Part shown: positions 36,899 to 45,979 of the stretch, in pieces
Position numbering within the stretch: position 1 is the stretch's first letter
How the letters are laid out: each line of letters opens with the position of its first letter
Origin: Segatella copri
Lineage (GTDB): Bacteria; Bacteroidota; Bacteroidia; Bacteroidales; Bacteroidaceae
Direction: 5' to 3'
NCBI RefSeq assembly: GCF_949820605.1
Contig: NZ_CATKVU010000001.1
Location: forward strand, 74,775-138,774
Length of the DNA stretch: 64,000 nt
Translations under genes and position numbers: made by a program
The notes under the pieces: generated by a model
The model's database searches: none
What the model was told of the DNA's origin: nothing
What the model saw: only the letters and a program-made list of their open reading frames with translations

Positions 36899-37624
36899 AT
36901 GAGACCAGTAGAGAAAAAGAATGTTGGCGAAACTGTCTCTTATGTAAATTCCAAGAATCAAACAATAACAGAGACTATACAAGAATACTATTCTCCCTAT
37001 AATAATGCCAAAATGCCATTATTGGGTAATCTTGGCTGGTTTTGTTCTTATTGTGAAGGAACCCATTTGCCAAATGAACTCGCAGTGGAACATATTGAAC
37101 CAAAAGGAACAAATGGAGAAGAGACGGCATGGAATAACTTTTTAATATCCTGTGGTATCTGTAATTCCACAAAAGGGCACCCTGAAATTCATGAAGAGGA
37201 TTATCATTGGCCACATACTGATAATACTTTCAGAGACTTCATCTACACTGCAGGTGGAGCGGTCATGCTGAATCCTCATTTGGATGAAGATGAAAAGGGC
37301 AAAGCCAAGAAACTATTTGATTTAGTAAAACTTGGAGCATATCCTGGCAATGAATTAGAACCTACTCCAAGAGATTTCCGATGGAAGAAACGCCTGGAAA
37401 CATGGGATTTAGCAGAACGATTACGCAATAAGTTCAATGCTGGCATTGCAGATGTTGAAGAAATTATCTGTTTGGCTCAGAAACTAGGCTATTGGTCTGT
37501 TTGGTTTACTGTCTTTAAAGGATACGATGAAGTTAGAAAACGTTTAATCTCTGACTTTACCGGCACATGCACCTCCTGTTTTGATGCAAATAATCATTAT
37601 GAGCCGATCAAGCGAAACAAATAG
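36899..37624 (+). CDS. ptuB: Septu HNH nuclease PtuB
   Basis: The 241-residue protein has an HNH fold at residues 49-89: C49-x2-C52, V-E-H-I-E-P-K-G with H65, N-N near 79-80, and C85-x2-C88-N89. The order and spacing fit PtuB nucleases. With ptuA it forms a complete Septu defence pair. It is not closely similar to the HNH protein at 6241, so the two systems are not recent duplicates. A perfect 9-bp hairpin with a T run ends the operon. Confidence 0.85.
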   Translation: MRPVEKKNVGETVSYVNSKNQTITETIQEYYSPYNNAKMPLLGNLGWFCSYCEGTHLPNELAVEHIEPKGTNGEETAWNNFLISCGICNSTKGHPEIHEEDYHWPHTDNTFRDFIYTAGGAVMLNPHLDEDEKGKAKKLFDLVKLGAYPGNELEPTPRDFRWKKRLETWDLAERLRNKFNAGIADVEEIICLAQKLGYWSVWFTVFKGYDEVRKRLISDFTGTCTSCFDANNHYEPIKRNK

Positions 37625-37635
37625 AAAGCGTAGCC

Positions 37636-37668
37636 TCTCACACCTTTGGTGTGAGAATAAGTTTTTTG
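37636..37668 (+). terminator. ptuAB terminator
   Basis: TCTCACACC (37636-37644) and GGTGTGAGA (37648-37656) pair perfectly around TTT, then ATAAGTTTTTT follows. Confidence 0.8.
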
Positions 37669-37680
37669 GTGATTACAAAT

Positions 37681-37735
37681 ACTCCTTACATGATAAGGTT
37701 CTGGATGATTCAAGAGCCTTCATCATGTGAGGAGT
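37681..37735 (-). terminator. Inverted repeat after the HAD gene
   Basis: ACTCCTTACATGAT (37681-37694) and ATCATGTGAGGAGT (37722-37735) are complementary with one mismatch. It lies just beyond the stop of the minus-strand HAD gene. Confidence 0.5.
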
Positions 37736-37744
37736 TTCATTTCC

Positions 37745-38368
37745 TTAAAAATGTCTGATTTGAAGGCAAGCACATAGCCGTTGCTTCAAGTCTTGAGCTC
37801 CTATGAATAGGATACCATGTATACCCACATGGTTGGCGCCATCAACATTCACTTGCCTGTCATCTATGAAGATGCTTTCCGATGCCTGGAGACTATAGCG
37901 ATTCAGAAGAAGCTGATAGATTTCTGGATTCGGTTTTATCAACTTCTCTTCCCCACTCACTACAATTCCTTCAAACATGCCAAAGAGACGGGCATGGACT
38001 TCCTTTACTATCGGGAATGTCTCATAAGACCAGTTGGTAAGACAGTATATACGATATCCTCTTTGCTTCAGTTCACACATGATCTCATAGATGCCAGGGA
38101 TTTCACCACCATCCATATCTTTGTAACAGTACCAGTAGGCAACAATATAAGGAGCATACTTGGGATAAGCCTGTTTTAAATCAAAGAGACATTCATCTAT
38201 AGGCTTTCCCAAGTCTGTCTGATCATTCCATTCATTCGTCACCACATGATCGATTATCCACTTAGCCTTCTCCCTGTCGCCATGGAACAGAGTAGTATAA
38301 AGGTTCATGCGCATCCAGTTCACCAATACACTTCCTACATCGAAGACGATATTCTTGTATCTACTCAT
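37745..38368 (-). CDS. HAD-family hydrolase
   Basis: The 207-residue protein starts with F-D-V-G-S-V-L-V (motif I, with the nucleophile aspartate D10; the usual second aspartate position holds glycine, as in YihX-type members), then C-L-T-N-W-S (motif II), K-P-N-P-E-I-Y (motif III region) and F-I-D-D-R-Q-V-N-V-D-G-A (motif IV). This is a HAD subfamily IA phosphatase of the type acting on small phosphate esters. It follows the EFR1 gene on the same strand after 14 bp, suggesting an operon, though no functional link is obvious. Confidence 0.8.
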   Translation of the reverse strand: MSRYKNIVFDVGSVLVNWMRMNLYTTLFHGDREKAKWIIDHVVTNEWNDQTDLGKPIDECLFDLKQAYPKYAPYIVAYWYCYKDMDGGEIPGIYEIMCELKQRGYRIYCLTNWSYETFPIVKEVHARLFGMFEGIVVSGEEKLIKPNPEIYQLLLNRYSLQASESIFIDDRQVNVDGANHVGIHGILFIGAQDLKQRLCACLQIRHF

Positions 38369-38382
38369 TGCTATCTGATTCT

Positions 38383-39177
38383 TTAAACATTCACATAGAA
38401 AAATTCAGGCTGCTTAGGTTCCGAATACGCTTTCTCGAATTTCCAGCTGACAGCCTTATACAGCAGGCCACCGAAAAGTCGGGCATGCTCAGGACAGACC
38501 ACGACACAGCGTCCGCAAGAGATGCATTTCTTTTCGTTGGTCTTGTAGGGTTCCCCCATAGTGATGGCTCCGACAGGGCACATTTTCACACAGGCATGGC
38601 AGGATGTACATTTTCCCTTACTCCCTTCTGGATGCAGAGGAATAGGCTTGGTATCACGATAAGGGCGATTCCCCTTTACCATCAGTCGGCTAACTGCGAA
38701 CATCTTTGGTATCTTGAGTAGAAGTTCCCTACTCTTTGAAGCAAAATCATGGAGTTTCTCCGTATCATCCGCATTAGGTCTTCCTTCTGCTATCTTGGGA
38801 AATATGGAATGCTGGGCTATGATGGCAGCCGCAGAAAGTAACTTGAAGCCATGGGATTCCACCAGGTCCTTCAGCTCTATGAGCGTATCATCGTAGGCTC
38901 TGTTACCATAGACACATACTATGATGGCTGGGGTATTGTTTCCAAGAAAACGTCTCAATGAACGAACTGCCATTTCCGGGACTCTACCAGCATAGGAAGG
39001 TACGCCCACTATCAGCAGATTGCCATCACTTCCCAGCGAGACATCATCCTTCAGCACGTCTGAGGTAATGTCATACTCAATGACAGGCTTCTGAAACTGG
39101 GATGCTATCTCACGAACGATACGTTTGGTGGAGAAAGTGGCACTAAAATAGGCCAAATGGATATTCTTAATGTTCAT
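38383..39177 (-). CDS. EFR1-family flavodoxin/ferredoxin protein
   Basis: The 264-residue protein joins an N-terminal flavodoxin-like domain (A-Y-F-S-A-T-F-S-T binding loop, then V-G-V-P-S-Y-A-G-R-V-P) with a C-terminal ferredoxin carrying two 4Fe-4S motifs, C-T-S-C-H-A-C-V-K-M-C-P and C-I-S-C-G-R-C-V-V-V-C-P. This is the EFR1 family of presumed electron-transfer proteins. It is cytoplasmic and looks intact. It is followed closely by the HAD gene. Confidence 0.85.
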   Translation of the reverse strand: MNIKNIHLAYFSATFSTKRIVREIASQFQKPVIEYDITSDVLKDDVSLGSDGNLLIVGVPSYAGRVPEMAVRSLRRFLGNNTPAIIVCVYGNRAYDDTLIELKDLVESHGFKLLSAAAIIAQHSIFPKIAEGRPNADDTEKLHDFASKSRELLLKIPKMFAVSRLMVKGNRPYRDTKPIPLHPEGSKGKCTSCHACVKMCPVGAITMGEPYKTNEKKCISCGRCVVVCPEHARLFGGLLYKAVSWKFEKAYSEPKQPEFFYVNV

Positions 39178-39254
39178 AATGTCTTTGGTTTCTTTTTGTT
39201 GGGTGCAAAGTTACTATTTTTAGGCGAAACCAGCGAGTGATTTCTAGAATTTTG

Positions 39255-39352
39255 TTATCTTTGCATAAGATTTGCTGCACTCGGCAATTTGAAAACAAAT
39301 TTTCATTGCGCTCATTTGCATTATCTTTGCAGGAGATTTGCTGCACTCGGCA
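39255..39352 (+). repeat. Duplicated promoter segment, 66-bp period
   Basis: A 32-bp segment containing TTATCTTTGCA and GATTTGCTGCACTCGGCA occurs at 39255-39286 and again at 39321-39352 with two mismatches. Each copy carries a -7 box, so the LysR gene downstream may have two tandem promoters. Confidence 0.7.
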
Positions 39353-39393
39353 TCATATTGACGAGGATTTTTGAAATAACAAAGGAACATACA

Positions 39394-40287
39394 ATGATAG
39401 ATACAAGACTGAAAGTTTTCAGAAGTGTGGCTACACTCCTGAGTTTCACTAAGGCTGCCAACGAACTGTTCATCAGTCAGCCTGCCATCAGCAAGCACAT
39501 ACAAGAGCTTGAAAAGGAATATGGGGTGCAACTGTTCGACAGAATCGGCAATCGCATCCAGCTCACCCGTGCCGGACAACTTATGCTTGACCATGCCTGC
39601 AAGATTATCGATGCCTATCAGAATCTCGATTTCGACATGAAGAAGCTCACAGAGAAATCTGGTGGCGAACTGCGCATCGGAGCCAGTACCACCATCTCAC
39701 AATATGTTCTCCCCAAACTGATTGCTGAATTCAGGAAACTATATCCCGACATTCGTCTTACCCTGCTCAGCGGAAATTCTCATGAGATAGAGGATGCGCT
39801 TGCTGCAGGAAGGATAGATCTGGGTATGGTGGAAGGCATCAAGCGGCAGCTCACCTTTAAATACACTCCTTTCATGAAAGATGAGCTGGTGGCGTTCGTA
39901 CATTGTTCCAATCCCCTAGCCCAGCAAGATGAGATTTCTCTGGACCTTCTCAGGCAGACACCGATTGTACTGCGTGAATTAGGTTCCGGAACTTTGGATG
40001 TCATCCAAAAAGCCCTGCAGGAAAACGGCATTGCTCTTTCTGATCTGAACATTGAGATGAATCTGGGAACCACAGAGGGCATCAAGCATTTCGTGGAACA
40101 TTCCTTAAGCATGGGTATCATCAGCGTAAGAGCCATCTACAGAAGTATCTATGAACAAGTATTCAAGGTTCTGGAAATTGAGAATCTGAAGATGGAACGA
40201 GAATTTCTATTTGTTGAGAAGAGAGGCGAGACCGCTAAACTCCAGCAGACATTCAAGAGATTCATAACTAAAGGTTATAACGTATAG
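39394..40287 (+). CDS. LysR-family regulator
   Basis: The 297-residue protein from the ATG at 39394 has the LysR winged helix (F-R-S-V-A-T-L-L-S-F-T-K-A-A-N-E-L-F-I-S-Q-P-A-I-S-K-H-I) and an effector domain starting G-G-E-L-R-I-G-A-S-T-T-I. The upstream 35 codons overlap the duplicated promoter and are not used. It lies 84 bp before a YeiH-type transporter on the same strand; LysR-YeiH pairs are common, with the regulator controlling the transporter. The ligand is not evident from the sequence. Confidence 0.88.
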   Translation: MIDTRLKVFRSVATLLSFTKAANELFISQPAISKHIQELEKEYGVQLFDRIGNRIQLTRAGQLMLDHACKIIDAYQNLDFDMKKLTEKSGGELRIGASTTISQYVLPKLIAEFRKLYPDIRLTLLSGNSHEIEDALAAGRIDLGMVEGIKRQLTFKYTPFMKDELVAFVHCSNPLAQQDEISLDLLRQTPIVLRELGSGTLDVIQKALQENGIALSDLNIEMNLGTTEGIKHFVEHSLSMGIISVRAIYRSIYEQVFKVLEIENLKMEREFLFVEKRGETAKLQQTFKRFITKGYNV

Positions 40288-40371
40288 TTATTATGTATAT
40301 ACAACATCTCATGATTTTTCGTACCTTTGCACCCGCTTTTCAAAAGCGAATAACCGACAAAAAAGAAAAAT

Positions 40372-41415
40372 ATGAGATTATCAGAACAAAGGAGCAGTAT
40401 GCTGCATGGCGTATTGCTCATCGCACTCTTCGCATGCGCTGCTTTCTACATCGGTGGCATGGACTGGATGAAAGCTCTTTCGTTTAGCCCCATGGTGGTG
40501 GGCATCATCATTGGTATGCTCTATGCCAATAGTTTACGTAACAACCTGCCCGACACCTGGGTACCGGGCATCAAGTTTTGCAGCAAGCGAATCCTCCGCA
40601 CAGGCATCATCCTTTATGGTTTCAAGCTCACCTTCCAGGATGTGATGGCTGTTGGAGTCTCTGCCATCGTGATGGATGCCATCATCGTATGCGGCACCAT
40701 CGGCTTGGGAATCCTGGTGGGAAGACTCCTGAAAATTGACCGCAGCATCGCACTGCTCACCGCTTGCGGAAGTGCCATCTGTGGAGCTGCAGCAGTATTG
40801 GGTGTGGATGGGGCCATTCGTCCGAAGCCTTACAAGACGGCAGTAGCCGTAGCCACTGTAGTCATCTTTGGTACATTATCCATGTTCCTCTACCCTATTC
40901 TCTACAGGGCTGGCATCTTTGACCTATCACCAGATATGATGGGACTCTTTACGGGTTCCACTGTTCATGAAGTAGCCCATGTGGTAGGTGCAGCCAATGC
41001 CATGGGAGCCGAGGTGAGCAACAATGCCATCATTGTGAAAATGATAAGGGTGATGATGCTGGTACCGGTATTACTGGTGATTGCATGGACCGTTGCTAGG
41101 GATGTTGCTAAAAGAGACTGTTTGGAAAATACTGATACCAACAAGCCTAAAATCAGCATTCCATGGTTTGCCATTCTCTTCCTGGTAGTTATCGGATTCA
41201 ATTCTCTTGGGTTGCTTCCGGAAAGCATAGTGGATTGGATTAACCAACTGGATACTTTCCTCCTGACCATGGCAATGGCTGCATTGGGAGCCGAAACAAG
41301 CTTTGACAAATTCAAGAAAGCTGGCATTAAGCCTTTCCTCTTAGCTGCCATTCTTTATTGCTGGCTCATCGGAGGTGGATATTGTCTGGTGAAGTTTGCC
41401 ATACCTTATTTATAA
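40372..41415 (+). CDS. YeiH-family (UPF0324) membrane transporter
   Basis: The 347-residue protein has about ten hydrophobic helices and the family landmarks R-T-G-I-I-L-Y-G-F-K-L-T, A-C-G-S-A-I-C-G-A-A-A-V and T-G-S-T-V-H-E-V-A-H-V. YeiH proteins are putative anion (sulfate or sulfonate-related) exporters of the inner membrane. A TACCTTTG promoter lies in the 84-bp gap after the LysR gene. The start M-R-L-S-E-Q follows this promoter and gives a normal length. Confidence 0.85.
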   Translation: MRLSEQRSSMLHGVLLIALFACAAFYIGGMDWMKALSFSPMVVGIIIGMLYANSLRNNLPDTWVPGIKFCSKRILRTGIILYGFKLTFQDVMAVGVSAIVMDAIIVCGTIGLGILVGRLLKIDRSIALLTACGSAICGAAAVLGVDGAIRPKPYKTAVAVATVVIFGTLSMFLYPILYRAGIFDLSPDMMGLFTGSTVHEVAHVVGAANAMGAEVSNNAIIVKMIRVMMLVPVLLVIAWTVARDVAKRDCLENTDTNKPKISIPWFAILFLVVIGFNSLGLLPESIVDWINQLDTFLLTMAMAALGAETSFDKFKKAGIKPFLLAAILYCWLIGGGYCLVKFAIPYL

Positions 41416-41618
41416 GAATATCTATATAGAAGGTATATTATAACGACAGAGGAAAACATCCATGTGAAAAGTAGAACGATTCACAAATGGGGAAAGAAAA
41501 GCCGGAGAGATATATACATGATAGTATTTACATCGTCATAAACGGTAAGAAAAGCATTATTGATAGACTACAAGTTCTCTTGGGAGATTGATTATCTTCA
41601 ACCTCTCGAACCAGAGCT
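41416..41618. other. Short spacer between convergent genes
   Basis: No gene or clear terminator is seen between the YeiH gene and the minus-strand gene ending at 41619. Confidence 0.4.
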
Positions 41619-42143
41619 TCATGGAAGAGCCTTGGTGGCGCTTGACATGGCTATTGATGATATAATAGTCGGCCTGGTATCGTCCATCAGGTCAGAGAAA
41701 GCTGCCTTGATGCGCGAACACTTCTCGTTGATGGCATTATCAAGAGGGTTCGTCAGGCGATTCACTGTTTCTGTGATTTTATCGGGATCGATTCTGTTGC
41801 CGATTTTTCGGTAGAGGGCAAACAGTTCCTCACGATGATCCGCCAGGTTCTTGAACTCTATTCCTTCCGGGTGATTCAGAAAGAGCAGATAGAGGGCCTT
41901 GTGGATGGGACTGAGCTGCACTTCACTGTTTCCATAGTTTGGGAGCAAGAAACGGTAATCTTCCGTGATGACCAGAGGACTGAGGGTTGCCCTTGCTGCC
42001 TCGATACGGAGCTGTTCCAATACGGGCACACTGATGGCTTTTAACAAAAGATCGGTTCTACCTTCTGCTAAAAGCTGGGTGGAAAGCGTCTTTACCTGAG
42101 CGGCTTTCTCCTCTGGGGTCATATTTCTTATTTCTTCTTGCAT
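41619..42143 (-). CDS. Conserved-looking unknown protein
   Basis: A 174-residue protein from the ATG at 42143 (15 codons further upstream are mostly promoter-like). It has no membrane segment or recognised motif; the middle reads I-H-K-A-L-Y-L-L-F-L-N-H-P-E-G-I-E-F-K-N-L and the C-terminus N-P-L-D-N-A-I-N-E-K-C-S-R-I-K-A-A-F. The H-K-A-L-Y-L-L-F pattern suggests a winged-helix-like part. It is divergent from the FtsZ-like gene. Confidence 0.55.
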   Translation of the reverse strand: MQEEIRNMTPEEKAAQVKTLSTQLLAEGRTDLLLKAISVPVLEQLRIEAARATLSPLVITEDYRFLLPNYGNSEVQLSPIHKALYLLFLNHPEGIEFKNLADHREELFALYRKIGNRIDPDKITETVNRLTNPLDNAINEKCSRIKAAFSDLMDDTRPTIISSIAMSSATKALP

Positions 42144-42283
42144 ACTGGTTGCAAAAGTACAAAAAGAATGGGAAAAATCGTTTCTCATCTAGAAAAAATC
42201 TTCTTTTGCAAGGCTTGCGTTTGATTTTTCATAGGGAATCTGATTCTTTGTATGTATCTTTGCATCCAAATTGAAATATAGAA

Positions 42284-43675
42284 ATGATGAAAGAAGATTG
42301 GACTCCTATAGATTTCGGACAGACAGAAGACACTACCAAGAACATCATCAAGGTGATTGGTGTGGGTGGTGGCGGATGCAATGCCGTCAAGAATATGTAT
42401 GCAGAGGGAATCGTGAACGTGAGTTTCGCCGTCTGCAATACGGATAGTCAATCACTATCCAAGTCGCCTGTGCCGGTAAAGATCATGCTCGGAAAGAGTG
42501 GTTTGGGTGCAGGGGCAAATCCCGAAGTGGGAAGAAGTGAGGCTCAGAATACCCAGGAAGACATCAAGAAACTGCTGGACGACGGAACCAAGATGTTTTT
42601 TGTTACTGCCGGAATGGGTGGTGGAACGGGTACGGGTGCCGCACCTGTCATTGCCGGTATTGCCAAAGGGATGGGCATCCTTACCGTTGGCATCATCACC
42701 ATACCTTTCTACTTCGAGAAGCGAAAGAAAATTGTCAAGGCTCTGCAGGGTGTAGAAGAAATGCGCAAGAACGTGGATGCCTTGCTTATCGTCAACAACG
42801 AGCGTCTCTGCGATGTTTATGCCGACTCCGAGATTACCGTAAAGGATGCCTTCAAACTGGCAGACAAGGTACTGAGTGATGCCACCAAGAGTATCTCGGA
42901 ACTCATCACCGTGGAGGGAACCATCAATCTTGACTTCCGTGACATCGAGACTACCATCAAGAGCGGTGGCGGTGCTATCATGGCCATGGGTAGAGCCAGT
43001 GGTGAGGGAAGGGTTCAGAGTGCCATCAAGAATGCGTTAGACTCTCCTCTGCTCTATGGCAGCGATATCAGTAATGCCCAGCGCATCCTTTTCAATATCT
43101 ATACTTCCAGTAAGCACCCTATCTTTGTGAGGGAGATGAGAGAAATTGATGCCTTCTTTGATGAACTGAACCCTGACATCAAGGTGATTTGGGGCCTTTC
43201 TGATGATGACAGTTTGGATGAGGATGCCAAAGTCACCATTCTGGCAACTGGTCTGAACAATGAGTTGGCCGAGGATATACCTGAAAGTTCTTCTGTATCT
43301 AAGGATGAGGAAGACTATCAGAGAATCATCGACAAGCTCTATCATCCTATCAGAGACAACTTCCAGACGCTAGCAAATAAAACTGGGCAAAAGCAAGAAG
43401 CAGAATCTATAGATAACATCAATCATGATACTACCGAGAAGGAAGCTACTATTGCCCATCAAGAAGAAGAGTCAGAAAATGAGTCTGGAGAAGAGCCAGC
43501 TAAGGTTTGGGTGGAAGACAATCCTCCTACAGCAGAAAACTCAAGAGAAGTTCTTGCTGAACCGCCTGTCAATAAGCCGAAGTCATGGACACTGGGCGGC
43601 AGAATCAAAAATGGGCTGAAGAAAATAGCAGAAGATCTGGACATCATCATTAACGATGATGAAAACTATAAGTAG
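42284..43675 (+). CDS. FtsZ-family GTPase, divergent and outside a division cluster
   Basis: The 463-residue protein has the FtsZ GTP site [11 protein letters not shown] at 25-35, the tubulin signature G-G-G-T-G-T-G at 112-118 and the T7 loop N-L-D-F-R-D at 215-220, so GTP binding and polymerisation are expected. The C-terminal 130 residues are acidic and low-complexity, ending with a basic-hydrophobic tail (R-I-K-N-G-L-K-K-I). None of ftsA, ftsQ or murC is adjacent, which is unusual for the main ftsZ of Bacteroidota, and stretches such as [20 protein letters not shown] seem divergent. It may be a second FtsZ. The -7 box TATCTTTG is at 42255. Confidence 0.85.
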   Translation: MMKEDWTPIDFGQTEDTTKNIIKVIGVGGGGCNAVKNMYAEGIVNVSFAVCNTDSQSLSKSPVPVKIMLGKSGLGAGANPEVGRSEAQNTQEDIKKLLDDGTKMFFVTAGMGGGTGTGAAPVIAGIAKGMGILTVGIITIPFYFEKRKKIVKALQGVEEMRKNVDALLIVNNERLCDVYADSEITVKDAFKLADKVLSDATKSISELITVEGTINLDFRDIETTIKSGGGAIMAMGRASGEGRVQSAIKNALDSPLLYGSDISNAQRILFNIYTSSKHPIFVREMREIDAFFDELNPDIKVIWGLSDDDSLDEDAKVTILATGLNNELAEDIPESSSVSKDEEDYQRIIDKLYHPIRDNFQTLANKTGQKQEAESIDNINHDTTEKEATIAHQEEESENESGEEPAKVWVEDNPPTAENSREVLAEPPVNKPKSWTLGGRIKNGLKKIAEDLDIIINDDENYK

Positions 43676-43718
43676 TTGATGATGATTAATACCAGGAAAG
43701 CGATTTTGGTTGGAAATA

Positions 43719-43755
43719 GAGGGTGAGTCATAAGACCATGACGCCCCCTCTTTTT
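43719..43755 (+). terminator. Terminator resembling an IS1182 end
   Basis: GAGGGTGAGTCAT pairs with ATGACGCCCCCTC (two mismatches) around a 6-base loop, followed by TTTTT. It ends the FtsZ-like gene and shares sequence with the IS1182 ends. Confidence 0.75.
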
Positions 43756-43781
43756 CATGGCAATATTATGTAAACCATTAG

Positions 43782-44053
43782 TTTGGAATACAATTTGGAG
43801 CGCATTATCCGTCTTTTACCTGTGAAAGATGTGGTGTGAAGGTAATGAATCCATTTGAAAGTGAGTTCATGCAAACTCATCATAAGAATGGAGACAAAAC
43901 AGACAACCGGGATAGTAACTTGGAGTGCCTATGTATAAAATGTCACTCAGAAGTTGACGATACACATAGACGAAATTTCAACACCCTTGCCTATCAAGGG
44001 TTAATAAAGGAATTTCTTTATCAATATGGTACAGAGCGTTTTAATGGAAAGAG
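43782..44053 (+). pseudogene. HNH nuclease fragment cut by IS1182 copy 2
   Basis: The frame opens after a TAG at 43779-43781 without a start codon and reads T-C-E-R-C-G-V-K, then T-H-H-K-N-G-D-K-T-D-N-R-D-S-N-L-E-C-L-C-I-K-C-H. This is a complete HNH core (C-x2-C, H-H-K-N-G-D, N, C-x2-C-H). After T-E-R-F-N-G-K it enters the IS1182 end and its own C-terminus is lost. The missing N-terminus and the clipped end make it a remnant. It lies between a solo terminator and the IS. Confidence 0.7.
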
Positions 44054-45979
44054 GAGGGTGTGTCATAAGTCTGTGACGCACCCTTTTTTGTGTGTGTTTC
44101 TATATATTCTAGTTGAATCGTAGTCTTTCTTCACAAAGGGAATCTTATTATATTGTATAGAAACTTTACTTTTCTTGTTTTATCGATAACAAAACAGCCC
44201 CAAAGCTCACAAAAGGGCATAGTTATCCCTGACGATAAAAAAAACAAAATTGAGTTTTATCGTTTTATCCCCAAATATTTCTTCAAATTGAATCCTATAC
44301 CGAACAACCCTATGTCCATGTAAACTTTGTCCTTTCCGAAATGCCTGAATCGCTTATAATACATATCTGCCTTCATCTGCCCAAATACAGCTTCCGGCTC
44401 TATCGGTCGCTGGCTTCTGTGTTTCAAGCCCTCTTCAGACGTTAGTAGCAGGAAGGCTTCCTTTTTATATGCATTCAGTTTATGGTTGACATATATGGTT
44501 CTGTTGCCTTTGGATTTCTTGCAGAGACTTCCAAGCGGACATCCATCACATCGTTGTGCTCTATATAATGTAATGACAGACACATAGCCGGAGTCACTTT
44601 TCGTTTGCCGTTGTCCACAAGGTTCCATGTGTTGTCCCATGGGGCAGACATAATAGTCATCATCCCTGTTGTAGTAGAAGTTCGCTTGGTTGAAGGCATC
44701 CTCCTTGAAAGGCTTATGCTGTTCCTTGTGAAACCAGTTGTACTTTACATAACCCATCATCTCTTCCATCTCTAGGTACTCGTAGTTCTCCTCCGAGCCA
44801 TATCCTGAGTCTGCGGTGACGCTCTTGGATTGCTTTCCATATCTTTTCTTGTACTTATCCAAAAAAGGCTTGAAGGTCAGGGTGTCTGTTGGATTGGGAT
44901 AAAGGGCGAAATTCGTCCAATATTGATTCTCTGTCGCAATTTGAAGGTTATAGGCTGGCTTTGTCTGCCCATTGTTCATGGCATCTTCCTTGAGGCGCAT
45001 GAAGGTCGCATCGGGATCAGTCTTGGAGTAACTGTTTCTCTCGCCCAGTATATCCAGTGATTTTTCATACTCGCACAGTTTGTCCGAGGCTTTGAACAAG
45101 TGATCTATCTGAGTATTTAGCTTTTGCTTCTCTCTTCCTGTAAGCTTTGCCTTAGGAAGGTTCTTCACTTGCCTCTCACACAAACGTGCACTTCTCTTTA
45201 CATCCTTGGCGGAAGTGGCTGGCTCGCTGTCTTCTTCCTTAATGTCACTCCCGCCATTCAGGCGAATTTGTTCTTTTATCTGAGCCAATGCAGCAGAGGT
45301 CTTTTCCAAGAGCTTAGCCCTGTTCTTTTCCACAGTCTTCTTCCATACAAACGTGTACTTGTTTGCTTTCGACTCTATCTTAGTACCATCAACATATTGT
45401 TCCTCCAGACTAATCACGCCCTTTTCAACCAATATGGAGACGACTGCATCAAAATAAAAGTCGATGCATTTAATCATATGATTGGATCTAAAGCGGTTGA
45501 TTGTTGCGAAAGATAATTGCTTACCTCCACAAATCCACATATAGCGAACATCGTATTTAAGTGCGTCCGCTATGCCACGACAGGAATAAACGCCATTGAT
45601 ATAGGCAAAAACAACTAAACTTAGAAGCATCTTCGGACTGTAAGGAGGAGCACCAATCCCATCATAGGTATCCATGAGAGGGTTGATGTCCATACTGCGA
45701 ACAATACGATCCACCATACGAACTTTGCTGTCTTTTGGCACATAATCATCGAAAGAGTTAGGAAAAAAGCTCAATTCGTGCCGAGTTTCAGATTTTATTT
45801 GTATCTTTGCCATACTTAAAGAAGTTTTCTGCAAAGATACAAATCTTTTGCGGAAAGGCAAAGCCCGAGCTTGTGAAAGTTTGGGCTTTGTTGTAAATAA
45901 AAATGTTTTTTAAAGATTTCGTATCTGTGAAAAGGCAAAAAATAAAAAGGGGTGCGTCACAGACTTATGACACACCCTC
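44054..45979 (-). mobile_element. IS1182-family element, copy 2 (1926 bp)
   Basis: Same length and ends as copy 1, in the opposite orientation. The flanks AAAGAG and CTCTTT are complementary, extending the terminal palindrome; no direct target duplication is seen. It interrupts the HNH fragment. Confidence 0.9.
44257..45813 (-). CDS. IS1182-family transposase, copy 2
   Basis: An intact 518-residue DDE transposase starting at the M-A-K-I-Q-I-K-S-E methionine. It is nearly identical to copies 1 and 3. It shares G-G-K-Q-L-S-F and R-F-R-S-N-H with copy 3, and V-Y-M-D-I-G-L-F-G-I with copy 1, and it has unique changes such as S-I-L-V-E-K-G and K-A-D-M-Y-Y-K. All catalytic regions recognisable in copy 1 are present. 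Confidence 0.88.
   Translation of the reverse strand: MAKIQIKSETRHELSFFPNSFDDYVPKDSKVRMVDRIVRSMDINPLMDTYDGIGAPPYSPKMLLSLVVFAYINGVYSCRGIADALKYDVRYMWICGGKQLSFATINRFRSNHMIKCIDFYFDAVVSILVEKGVISLEEQYVDGTKIESKANKYTFVWKKTVEKNRAKLLEKTSAALAQIKEQIRLNGGSDIKEEDSEPATSAKDVKRSARLCERQVKNLPKAKLTGREKQKLNTQIDHLFKASDKLCEYEKSLDILGERNSYSKTDPDATFMRLKEDAMNNGQTKPAYNLQIATENQYWTNFALYPNPTDTLTFKPFLDKYKKRYGKQSKSVTADSGYGSEENYEYLEMEEMMGYVKYNWFHKEQHKPFKEDAFNQANFYYNRDDDYYVCPMGQHMEPCGQRQTKSDSGYVSVITLYRAQRCDGCPLGSLCKKSKGNRTIYVNHKLNAYKKEAFLLLTSEEGLKHRSQRPIEPEAVFGQMKADMYYKRFRHFGKDKVYMDIGLFGIGFNLKKYLGIKR

Noticed and set aside
39244..39594. Minus-strand 116-codon frame
   Set aside because: It overlaps the LysR promoter duplication, and its apparent peptide repeat is only the DNA repeat read in frame.
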